This document shows, in pieces, positions 57,185-64,000 of a stretch of 64,000 nt of DNA. The translations under genes were made by a program, and so were the position numbers. The notes beneath the pieces are model-generated. The model was not told where the DNA came from. It did no database searches and saw only the letters and a list, made by a program, of their open reading frames with translations. Each line of letters opens with the position of its first letter. Positions within the stretch are counted from its first letter, which is position 1. The stretch is from Acinetobacter kanungonis (GTDB lineage: Bacteria; Pseudomonadota; Gammaproteobacteria; Pseudomonadales; Moraxellaceae). The stretch covers positions 186,001 to 250,000 of the forward strand of contig NZ_JAACKC010000004.1 in assembly GCF_009939195.1 (NCBI RefSeq). The letters are read 5' to 3'.

Positions 57185-57670
57185 TTAGGCCATCAGACGG
57201 TCAATAAATAAAACCCCATTAAGGTGATCGACTTCATGCTGCACGATGCGTGCGGGAAAGCCTTCGAACACAGTTTCCATCACATCTCCCGCCAAGGTGT
57301 GATAGAGCACTTTAATCGCTTGTGCACGTTCGACCTGACCTCGTTCATTTGGCACACTCAGGCAGCCTTCTTCACCAAAACAGGTGGCTTCAGAAAATTC
57401 TAAAATCTGTGGATTGACCATCACCACCGCATCCATTTCAGGTGCATCGGGGTAGCGTGGATTCGGACGTGACGCCACAATAATGACTTGTTTAGAGATA
57501 TAGAGTTGCGGTGCGGCAATGCCGACTCCATTGCGTTCCAACATGGTCGCGTGCATGGCAGATGCCAACTGCATCAGCCATTCACTGTTAAATTCAGTAT
57601 CGGCAACAGGGGCAGCTTTCAGATTTAAAATGTCTTCTCCACGTTGTGCCACAGGTAAAATCACGCTCAT
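57185..57670 (-). CDS. def: Peptide deformylase
   Basis: A 161-residue metalloenzyme with the three family motifs: GVGIAAPQLYIS, EEGCLSVP with the metal Cys, and QHEVDHLNGVLFID with the metal His pair and catalytic Glu. It removes the formyl group from new proteins. The size and sequence suggest a second, non-essential copy, since the main def gene normally lies beside fmt; no fmt is seen here. AGGAA lies before the ATG. Confidence 0.93.
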   Translation of the reverse strand: MSVILPVAQRGEDILNLKAAPVADTEFNSEWLMQLASAMHATMLERNGVGIAAPQLYISKQVIIVASRPNPRYPDAPEMDAVVMVNPQILEFSEATCFGEEGCLSVPNERGQVERAQAIKVLYHTLAGDVMETVFEGFPARIVQHEVDHLNGVLFIDRLMA

Positions 57671-57929
57671 ACACGGTTCCTAAAAGTCGCAACTCAATGC
57701 TTGGTTCAATCCTATTCTGAACCAGTTCTGCACAAAATGAAATCCGCAGTTTAATGATGGATTTCGATGCTTTAAGCGTTCTTGTGCAGCCTTTGGCAAT
57801 GTAATGGATCTATTTCAAAGATAAAAACAGAATACACCCCCCGCATAAAAAATCGCCCAACTTTTAAGATGAGCGATTGCAATAAAACCTATTGAAAGGA
57901 CAGAACAGCTTGATTCAAATCAGATGCGT

Positions 57930-58850
57930 TTAATCAAATAGGTAGTTAAAAATCAGATAGGCTGCAAGTTTGGCGGTTCGGTTATCCAAATCAAACTGCG
58001 GATTGCACTCCGCCACATCAAACACCCGTATTTTGCCTGTCTGTTTAATCGCTTGGAATAAAGGTTCAAAGACATTCAAATCAATGCCTTTTACCGCTGG
58101 CGCGCTGACCCCAGGCGCAATGCTGGCATGAAAAACGTCTAAATCAATGGTCACATACAGCACATCAACTTTCGCCATAAAGGCTTGCACTTTTGCAATC
58201 AGACTTGGCAGTTGAGCGACCTGTAATTCGTGATCATAAATATAGTCACACTGCAAACGATCTGCGGTATCAAACAGCACTTTGGTATTGGCATGTTTGG
58301 CGACACCAATGCACAAATAATGAAACTCTTGCTGATGCTGTGCCGAAAGCTGTGCTGCATTTAAAAATGGCGTACCTGACGTCACCTGCTCGGCTTCGCG
58401 CAAGTCAAAATGTGCATCAAAATTGATAATGCCGATTTTCTGCTGTGGTTGATGCTGCTGCACATATTGGAACAGTCCCGAGAAACTACCAAAAGCGACT
58501 TCATGACCACCACCAAGGACAATCGGCTGCATGCCTTTTTCCAGACTGTATTGTACTTGGTTCGCCAATTCAGCCTGTGCCTGTTCCAGTTGGTCCTGTT
58601 GGCAAATCACATTCCCTAAATCTTGCAACGTGAGGGGTTGATGGACAGGCAAGTTCGCCAACTGACTACGAATCGCATTTGGGGCTTCTGCCGCACCTAC
58701 ACGCCCTTTATTGCGCTTAACCCCTTCATCGGAACTAAAGCCAATGAGGGCATAGTCTGCCGTTGCACTGCGGTTGATGATCTGGTGGATACGCAAATGC
58801 TCTTGCCCATCCCCATCATGTCGACCTTGCCAAATAAAAGCTGTATTCAT
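57930..58850 (-). CDS. hutG: Formimidoylglutamase
   Basis: A 306-residue arginase-fold enzyme. The two-manganese site is visible in GGGHEVAFGS, NFDAHFDLR and TIDLDVFHASIAPGVSAPA. In the hut pathway it hydrolyses N-formimino-glutamate to glutamate and formamide. It is the last gene of the hut group, 34 bases after hutI. Confidence 0.93.
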   Translation of the reverse strand: MNTAFIWQGRHDGDGQEHLRIHQIINRSATADYALIGFSSDEGVKRNKGRVGAAEAPNAIRSQLANLPVHQPLTLQDLGNVICQQDQLEQAQAELANQVQYSLEKGMQPIVLGGGHEVAFGSFSGLFQYVQQHQPQQKIGIINFDAHFDLREAEQVTSGTPFLNAAQLSAQHQQEFHYLCIGVAKHANTKVLFDTADRLQCDYIYDHELQVAQLPSLIAKVQAFMAKVDVLYVTIDLDVFHASIAPGVSAPAVKGIDLNVFEPLFQAIKQTGKIRVFDVAECNPQFDLDNRTAKLAAYLIFNYLFD

Positions 58851-58884
58851 GTGTTGCTCACTCTATTTCATCGCCATGACAGGC

Positions 58885-60090
58885 TTAGCACTGCACTTCT
58901 ACACCATGCTGCACAATACGTTTTGGTAAATCGCCACCTAACCAGTAGACAATTTCAGAAGGGTGTTCAATGTCCCACGCCACGAAATCAGCCACTTTGC
59001 CTTGCTCTAAACTGCCGTGTGTGTCCTGTAAACCCAGCGCATGTGCGGCATGAAGGGTCACCCCCGCCAAGGCTTGTTCAGGGGTTAAACGGAATAAGGT
59101 GCTGCCCATATTCAGCATTAAGCGTAATGACAATGCAGGCGACGTCCCCGGATTCAAATCACTGGATAAGGCAATACGTACGCCATGTTCCAGTAGGCTT
59201 TGCATCGGTGGCAATTGGGTTTCTCTTAACAGATAAAATGCTCCCGGCAATAACACCGCAATCGTACCTGCTGCTGCCATGGCTTTCACATCATCTTCTG
59301 TCATATATTCCAAATGATCTGCCGAAAGTGCATGATAACGTGCTGCAAGGCTTGAACCACCTAAAGCGGACAATTGTTCCGCATGCAGTTTGACTGGAAG
59401 ATTAAGGGCTTGTGCGGCTTTGAACACCCGTTCCACTTGTTCGGGTGAAAAAGCTAAATATTCGCAAAAAGCATCTACCGCATCGACCAGACCTTCGGCA
59501 TGCAGTTTAGGCAACATCTCGGTACAAATGTGCTCAATATAGGCATCACTTTGATCTTTATATTCAGGCGGTAAAGCATGTGCTGCTAAGCAGGTGCTTT
59601 TGACCGTCATCGGTAACACTTCAGCCACTTGACGAATCACACGCAGCATTTTGCGCTCATTGGCATAGTCCAGCCCATAACCAGACTTAATTTCAATGGT
59701 GGTGACCCCATCTCGTTGCATGCAACGAATACGCTTTAAGGCTGAAGCCAATAGTTGTTCTTCTGTCGCTTCACGGGTTGCACGCACAGTGCTGGCAATA
59801 CCGCCTCCACTGGCTGCAATTTCAGCATAACTTACGCCTTGCAATCGTTTTTCAAACTCTACGCTGCGGTTGCCACCAAAAACACTATGGGTATGACAAT
59901 CAATTAAACCTGGTGTTACCCAGGCACCATTCAGGTCGATTCTTTCGGCATAATCATCCTTAGGCAAATCTTGCTCAGCACCAATCCAGTGAATATGCTG
60001 TCCAGAAGTGACTATGGCTGCCTGTTCAATACTGGAATATTGTCCATTTTGCATGGTTGCAATGTGACAGTTGTGCCAAAGTTTTTTCAT
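58885..60090 (-). CDS. hutI: Imidazolonepropionase
   Basis: A 401-residue amidohydrolase. Metal ligands are in [15 protein letters not shown], a later His in [12 protein letters not shown] and Asp in [10 protein letters not shown]. It opens the imidazolone ring in the third step of histidine breakdown. GAGGAA upstream supports the ATG at 60090. It is followed by hutG and preceded by the permease scar rather than an intact hutT. Confidence 0.95.
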   Translation of the reverse strand: MKKLWHNCHIATMQNGQYSSIEQAAIVTSGQHIHWIGAEQDLPKDDYAERIDLNGAWVTPGLIDCHTHSVFGGNRSVEFEKRLQGVSYAEIAASGGGIASTVRATREATEEQLLASALKRIRCMQRDGVTTIEIKSGYGLDYANERKMLRVIRQVAEVLPMTVKSTCLAAHALPPEYKDQSDAYIEHICTEMLPKLHAEGLVDAVDAFCEYLAFSPEQVERVFKAAQALNLPVKLHAEQLSALGGSSLAARYHALSADHLEYMTEDDVKAMAAAGTIAVLLPGAFYLLRETQLPPMQSLLEHGVRIALSSDLNPGTSPALSLRLMLNMGSTLFRLTPEQALAGVTLHAAHALGLQDTHGSLEQGKVADFVAWDIEHPSEIVYWLGGDLPKRIVQHGVEVQC

Positions 60091-60228
60091 TCGTCATTCC
60101 TCAAACGACCCAGCGTGACAAATTGAGTCGCATCGTGTTTAGCTTTCCATTTCAAGGTTATTTGGTCAGTCTTGCTGCTCAACTTCGACTGTATTTTGCT
60201 TTGGTTTCACCTAAGTGATATCAGCAAT

Positions 60229-60361
60229 CTACAGTGACAACAGCCAGCCAGCACCTGCATTAATTACAGAACGGGTATCTGGGAAATACCCCATCATCGC
60301 TAAAATGAACAGCATGAATACAATGGCAAATGCTGGAGCATAATGATGCCTGTTGTGACAT
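60229..60361 (-). pseudogene. hutT: hutT (histidine permease) deletion scar
   Basis: A strong ribosome site (GGGGGTAAG) precedes an ATG at 60361 that reads MSQQ, the usual beginning of APC-family permeases. After about 13 bases, in another frame, 39 codons from 60348 to the stop at 60229 read HHYAPAFAIVFMLFILAMMG and then YFPDTRSVINAGAGWLLSL. This is the last membrane helix and tail of a proline/histidine-type amino acid permease. Everything between is gone. In other Acinetobacter hut loci the histidine permease sits at exactly this place between hutH and hutI, so this is a large internal deletion. Confidence 0.72.
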
Positions 60362-60396
60362 TCTTACCCCCAATTATTGAGGAAATTTATTAAGTT

Positions 60397-60425
60397 ACGG
60401 CCACTTCATGTGGCCGTTTTTTTCA
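60397..60425 (+). terminator. Hairpin between hutH and the hutT scar
   Basis: Stem ACGGCCAC / GTGGCCGT followed by eight T on the + strand, opposite to the direction of the hut genes. In the hut direction there is no T-run, so its action there is uncertain. Confidence 0.6.
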
Positions 60426-60434
60426 TCACTTTTC

Positions 60435-61964
60435 TTACAAACTTGGCAGTAAATCTGGCAGCAACAATTCATTTAAGCAGCCGCTTGCGAGTAATTCACT
60501 TGCCTGCTCAATGTCTGGTGCAAAGAAACGGTCCTCACTGTAGTACGGCACTTGGTCACGTAAAACTTTGCGTGCACGTTCCAATTTTGGAGAGCTTTTT
60601 AAGCCTTCGCGGAAGTCCAAGCCCTGACATGCGCCTAACCATTCCACTGCCAAAATGCCACGTACGTTGTCTGCCATGTACCACAAGCGTTTGCCTGCAT
60701 TCGGAGCCATAGACACGTGGTCTTCTTGGTTTGCAGAAGTTGGCAAGCTGTCCACACTGGCTGGATGCGCCAAGGCTTTGTTATCGCTGGCCAATGCGGC
60801 TGCTGTTACTTGAGCAATCATGAAGCCTGAGTTGACACCACCATTGGCTACCAAGAATGGCGGAAGTTGTGACATGTGGCGGTCCATCATCATCGAGATA
60901 CGACGTTCAGACAGTGAGCCGATTTCTGCAATTGCCAAAGCCAGATTGTCTGCTGCCATCGCGACAGGTTCCGCGTGGAAGTTACCGCCCGAAATCACAT
61001 CACCTTCAGCAGCAAACACCAATGGGTTGTCCGATACGGCATTGGATTCAATTTCCAACACTTCAGCCGCTTGACGAATTTGGGTTAAACATGCACCCAT
61101 CACCTGTGGTTGGCAACGGAGTGAGTACGGGTCTTGCACCTTGCTACAGTCTTCGTGAGAGTGTGCAATTTCACTCGATTCAGTCAATAAATCACGATAA
61201 GCCGCAGCCACATCAATTTGACCACGTTGACCACGCACCGCATGGATACGCGCGTCAAACGGTGCTCGTGAGCCGAGCATTGCTTCTACGCTTAAACCAC
61301 CACACACAGTTGCCGCTGCAAATAAATCTTCTGCTTCAAATAAACCGCGTAATGCATATGCTGTAGAAACTTGTGTTCCGTTTAATAATGCAAGACCTTC
61401 TTTAGCTGCCAATGAAATTGGCTCTAAGCCAGCAATTTTCAGTGCTTCAACCGCTGGTAACCATTCGCCTTTATAACGTGCTTTGCTTTCGCCCAATAAC
61501 ACCAAAGACATGTGTGCCAATGGTGCCAAGTCACCTGAAGCCCCTACAGAACCTTTTAATGGAATATGCGGATAAACTTCTGCATTGATTAATGCAAAAA
61601 TAGCATCAATCACTTTACGGCGAATGCCTGAAAAACCACGTGCCAAGCTATTCGCTTTCAGCAACATAATTAAACGAACCATGGCATCGTCCAGTGCTTC
61701 ACCCACACCTGCGGCATGTGACAACACCAAAGAACGCTGTAATTGTTCTAAATCTTCTGGGGCAATTTTGGTTGATGCCAATAAACCAAAGCCTGTGTTA
61801 ATCCCGTAAGCCGTACGACCTTCATTTACAATTTTTTCAACACATGCCACGCTAGCATCAATTGCGGGTCCAGCACTTTCATCCAAAGTGACTTTAATTG
61901 GATTTAAATAAGCTTGGCGAAGATCTGCGAGGGTAAGTTGACCAGGTTGCAGTAAGAGTTCCAT
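60435..61964 (-). CDS. hutH: Histidine ammonia-lyase
   Basis: A 509-residue enzyme with the self-forming MIO cofactor motif in [17 protein letters not shown] (Ala-Ser-Gly). YGINTGFG carries the catalytic Tyr, and the middle has QEDHVSMA. It converts histidine to urocanate and ammonium. AGGAC before the ATG is a good ribosome site. It lies downstream of hutU, separated by an intercistronic hairpin. Confidence 0.96.
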   Translation of the reverse strand: MELLLQPGQLTLADLRQAYLNPIKVTLDESAGPAIDASVACVEKIVNEGRTAYGINTGFGLLASTKIAPEDLEQLQRSLVLSHAAGVGEALDDAMVRLIMLLKANSLARGFSGIRRKVIDAIFALINAEVYPHIPLKGSVGASGDLAPLAHMSLVLLGESKARYKGEWLPAVEALKIAGLEPISLAAKEGLALLNGTQVSTAYALRGLFEAEDLFAAATVCGGLSVEAMLGSRAPFDARIHAVRGQRGQIDVAAAYRDLLTESSEIAHSHEDCSKVQDPYSLRCQPQVMGACLTQIRQAAEVLEIESNAVSDNPLVFAAEGDVISGGNFHAEPVAMAADNLALAIAEIGSLSERRISMMMDRHMSQLPPFLVANGGVNSGFMIAQVTAAALASDNKALAHPASVDSLPTSANQEDHVSMAPNAGKRLWYMADNVRGILAVEWLGACQGLDFREGLKSSPKLERARKVLRDQVPYYSEDRFFAPDIEQASELLASGCLNELLLPDLLPSL

Positions 61965-61995
61965 GTTTTCGTCCTGTTATGCACGATTAGGTGAA

Positions 61996-62034
61996 ATTAC
62001 GGTGCTGGAATTGCTTGATCAACAGCACCGTAAT
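61996..62034 (-). terminator. Intercistronic hairpin between hutU and hutH
   Basis: Perfect 12-bp stem ATTACGGTGCTG / CAGCACCGTAAT with a 15-base loop. No T-run follows, so it is more likely an mRNA-processing or stability element than a terminator. Confidence 0.5.
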
Positions 62035-62052
62035 CAATGTCCGTAAATGATG

Positions 62053-63729
62053 TTATTTGGTGATCATTGGCAAGTGTAAACCTTGCTCTTTTGCGCAGTC
62101 GATTGCAATCTCATATCCTGCATCTGCATGACGCATCACGCCAGTTGCTGGATCATTGGTCAATACACGTGCAATACGTGCTGCTGCTTCATCCGTACCA
62201 TCACAGACAATCACCACGCCAGAGTGTTGAGAGAAGCCCATACCCACACCACCACCGTGATGTAAAGATACCCAAGTTGCACCACCCGCCGTATTTAACA
62301 GAGCATTCAATAATGGCCAATCCGATACGGCATCTGAACCATCTTGCATCGATTCTGTTTCACGGTTTGGACTTGCCACCGAACCTGAGTCTAAATGGTC
62401 ACGACCAATCACGATTGGTGCAGATAATTCACCCGAACGCACCATTTCGTTAAATGCCAGACCCAGTTTTGCACGCAAGCCTAGACCCACCCAACAAATT
62501 CGCGCTGGTAAACCTTGGAAACTGATGCGTTCACGCGCCATGTCTAACCAGCGATGTAAATGTTCATCATCTGGAATCAATTCTTTGACTTTAGCATCAG
62601 TTTTATAGATGTCTTCTGGATCACCTGAAAGTGCCGCCCAACGGAATGGACCGACACCACGGCAGAACAATGGACGAATGTACGCTGGAACGAAGCCTGG
62701 GAAATCAAAGGCATTCTCTACGCCTTCATCTTGCGCCATTTGACGAATGTTGTTGCCATAGTCAAAAGTTGGTACGCCCATTTTTTGGAAATCCAACATC
62801 GCTTGTACGTGTTTTGCCATCGATTGTTTGGCTGCTTTCACCACAACTTCAGGCTCTGTTTTCGCACGTTGGCGATATTCTTCCCACGTCCAGCCAATTG
62901 GTAAATAACCATTCAGTGGGTCATGCGCACTGGTTTGATCCGTCACCATATCTGGATGCACACCACGGCGAACCAATTCAGGTAAAATTTCTGCAGCATT
63001 GCCATGCAGTGCAATTGAAATGGCTTTGCCTTCTTTGGTGTATTTCTCAATACGCGCTAAAGCATCATCAAGGTCAGTCGCTTGTTCATCGACATAACGG
63101 GTACGTAAACGGAAATCAATACTTGCTTGTTGGCATTCGATATTCAGTGAACATGCACCGGCCAATGTTGCCGCCAAAGGTTGTGCACCACCCATACCAC
63201 CTAAACCAGCAGTTAACACCCAACGACCAGTTAAGTCACCGTTGTAATGCTGACGGCCTGCTTCTACAAAGGTTTCATAGGTACCTTGTACAATGCCTTG
63301 GCTACCGATATAGATCCACGAACCTGCGGTCATTTGACCGTACATCGCCAAGCCTTTGGCATCGAGTTCGTTAAAGTGTTCCCAGTTGCCCCAGTGTGGC
63401 ACTAAGTTTGAGTTAGCAATCAAAACACGTGGTGCATCTTTATGGGTTTTAAATACGCCGACTGGTTTGCCAGATTGCACCAATAAAGTTTCATCGATTT
63501 CTAAATTTTTTAAAGTTTCAACGATTTTATCGAAACATTCCCAGTTACGCGCAGCACGACCAATACCACCATAAACCACGAGTTCTTTTGGATTTTCTGC
63601 AACATCTGGGTCAAGGTTATTCATGAGCATGCGCAGTGGTGCTTCAGTTAACCAGCTTTTCGCATTCAGTTGTGTACCACGTGGTGCGCGAATTTCTACA
63701 TCGCGAAATTTTGTTGTTGCTGCTGTCAC
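62053..63729 (-). CDS. hutU: Urocanate hydratase
   Basis: A 558-residue NAD-dependent enzyme. [31 protein letters not shown] opens the protein, [19 protein letters not shown] is the NAD-binding turn, and [17 protein letters not shown] is the active-site region. It converts urocanate to imidazolone propionate. The start is a GTG at 63729 with AAGGAG 7 nt upstream. It is the first of the hut genes, behind a HutC-type palindrome. Confidence 0.96.
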   Translation of the reverse strand: MTAATTKFRDVEIRAPRGTQLNAKSWLTEAPLRMLMNNLDPDVAENPKELVVYGGIGRAARNWECFDKIVETLKNLEIDETLLVQSGKPVGVFKTHKDAPRVLIANSNLVPHWGNWEHFNELDAKGLAMYGQMTAGSWIYIGSQGIVQGTYETFVEAGRQHYNGDLTGRWVLTAGLGGMGGAQPLAATLAGACSLNIECQQASIDFRLRTRYVDEQATDLDDALARIEKYTKEGKAISIALHGNAAEILPELVRRGVHPDMVTDQTSAHDPLNGYLPIGWTWEEYRQRAKTEPEVVVKAAKQSMAKHVQAMLDFQKMGVPTFDYGNNIRQMAQDEGVENAFDFPGFVPAYIRPLFCRGVGPFRWAALSGDPEDIYKTDAKVKELIPDDEHLHRWLDMARERISFQGLPARICWVGLGLRAKLGLAFNEMVRSGELSAPIVIGRDHLDSGSVASPNRETESMQDGSDAVSDWPLLNALLNTAGGATWVSLHHGGGVGMGFSQHSGVVIVCDGTDEAAARIARVLTNDPATGVMRHADAGYEIAIDCAKEQGLHLPMITK

Positions 63730-63798
63730 GATCGGACTCCTTCCTTTAATTTTTTCAGCAGATCGGATCTGCCTTATCTGTACAATGATGTACTAACT

Positions 63799-63808
63799 TG
63801 TATATACA
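63799..63808 (-). promoter_or_regulatory. HutC-type operator upstream of hutU
   Basis: A perfect 10-bp palindrome, TGTATATACA, 70 bases before the hutU start. It matches the core bound by the GntR-family repressor HutC, which releases DNA when urocanate accumulates. Confidence 0.55.
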
Positions 63809-63917
63809 TCCATATACTACACAAAACAAAATGATTGAAAAGATGCTTTTTTATATTTTTTATTAAAAATTAATAACTATATGTTTTTGATAATTTTATT
63901 TATTAATAGCAATAAAA

Positions 63918-63948
63918 AAACACATACAACTACAAATTGTATGTGTTT
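63918..63948 (-). terminator. Terminator of a gene entering from the right
   Basis: Stem AAACACATACAA / TTGTATGTGTTT followed by seven T on the - strand, 18 bases beyond a stop codon at 63967. Confidence 0.8.
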
Positions 63949-63966
63949 CAATGACACAGGTTAAAA

Positions 63967-64000
63967 TTAGATTTTGGTGAGTTCAATCAGACAACATTGT
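63967..64000 (-). CDS. Partial gene, C-terminal end only
   Basis: The last 10 codons read CCLIELTKI followed by TAA, with a strong terminator just after. Only the tail is inside the window. By position it may be another hut gene, such as hutD or hutC, but nothing in these residues proves it. Confidence 0.4.
   Translation of the reverse strand, partial: QCCLIELTKI

Larger units (their letters stand above)
63730..63966. other. Promoter region of the hut genes
   Basis: AT-rich DNA without a gene. It contains the putative HutC operator at 63799-63808 and, at the right, the terminator of a gene entering from outside the window. Confidence 0.5.

Noticed and set aside
58623..59393. 256-codon ORF opposite hutG/hutI
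   Set aside because: Antisense to two well-supported hut genes; no ribosome site and no family pattern.
62631..63374. 247-codon ORF opposite hutU
   Set aside because: Antisense to a certain hutU gene and rich in His, Pro and Cys, the usual look of a shadow frame.

Overview
The window is chromosomal DNA that looks like Acinetobacter, not baumannii-specific. The rubA-rubB-estB-oxyR cluster is the arrangement known from Acinetobacter ADP1. It is accompanied by trpG-trpD-trpC without trpE, a hutU-hutH-(hutT)-hutI-hutG order, a Wzi-family protein, and moderately low GC with many short A/T-flanked hairpins between genes. No rRNA, tRNA, insertion sequence, prophage or CRISPR array was seen. The species is not determined.

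Layout. 1-9.4 kb: small lipoprotein, a 515-residue protein of unknown function, DUF2505, PnuC, GNAT, a membrane diguanylate cyclase, FKBP, YaeQ and a DctA-type symporter. 9.4-15.2 kb: a CobW GTPase with a Zur-like box, a GntR regulator, an orphan allophanate hydrolase (AtzF) with a GntR-type palindrome at its start, a FadL-family outer-membrane protein and an unlisted 54-codon ORF. 15.8-21.6 kb: mdaB-ygiN, trpGDC, a frameshifted DUF2798 gene, an Smr protein and folE. 21.6-24.4 kb: arsenic cluster arsH-acr3-arsR and divergent arsC around one palindromic operator. 24.4-37 kb: DUF4105/DUF3015, DUF817, hemE, an L,D-transpeptidase, pirin, Wzi-family protein, lysS, apt. 37.5-44.8 kb: rubA-rubB-estB-oxyR, then pgaB-pgaC-pgaD with no pgaA. 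45.2-50.9 kb: Pit phosphate transporter with a PhoB box, and metH. 51.0-54.0 kb: a very AT-rich insertion between metH and household genes. 54.2-57.7 kb: small membrane protein, hypothetical, Fsr-like MFS exporter with divergent AraC regulator, peptide deformylase. 57.9-63.7 kb: histidine utilisation genes, with the permease gene hutT reduced to a scar.

The most exciting element is the two-gene operon at 51018-53948. It holds a 619-residue Argonaute/PIWI protein whose catalytic tetrad appears lost, followed with zero spacing (TAA directly followed by ATG) by a stand-alone 356-residue SIR2-type NADase with intact motifs. This matches the logic of Argonaute-SIR2 abortive-infection systems, in which guide-directed recognition of invader nucleic acid triggers NAD+ depletion. 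However, the SIR2 protein carries no APAZ-sized extension and the Argonaute carries its own roughly 300-residue N-terminal half, so it is not the classical SIR2-APAZ plus short-Ago pair. The island is bracketed by a 13-bp exact direct repeat, one copy inside the metH terminator.

Other signals: hutT deleted internally, with start codon and last 39 codons still readable; a PhoB box on a Pit transporter; a Zur-like box on a CobW gene in the same window as the hut genes; an inverted repeat that could mask the rubA ribosome site; orphan AtzF; and a pga locus lacking its export porin gene.
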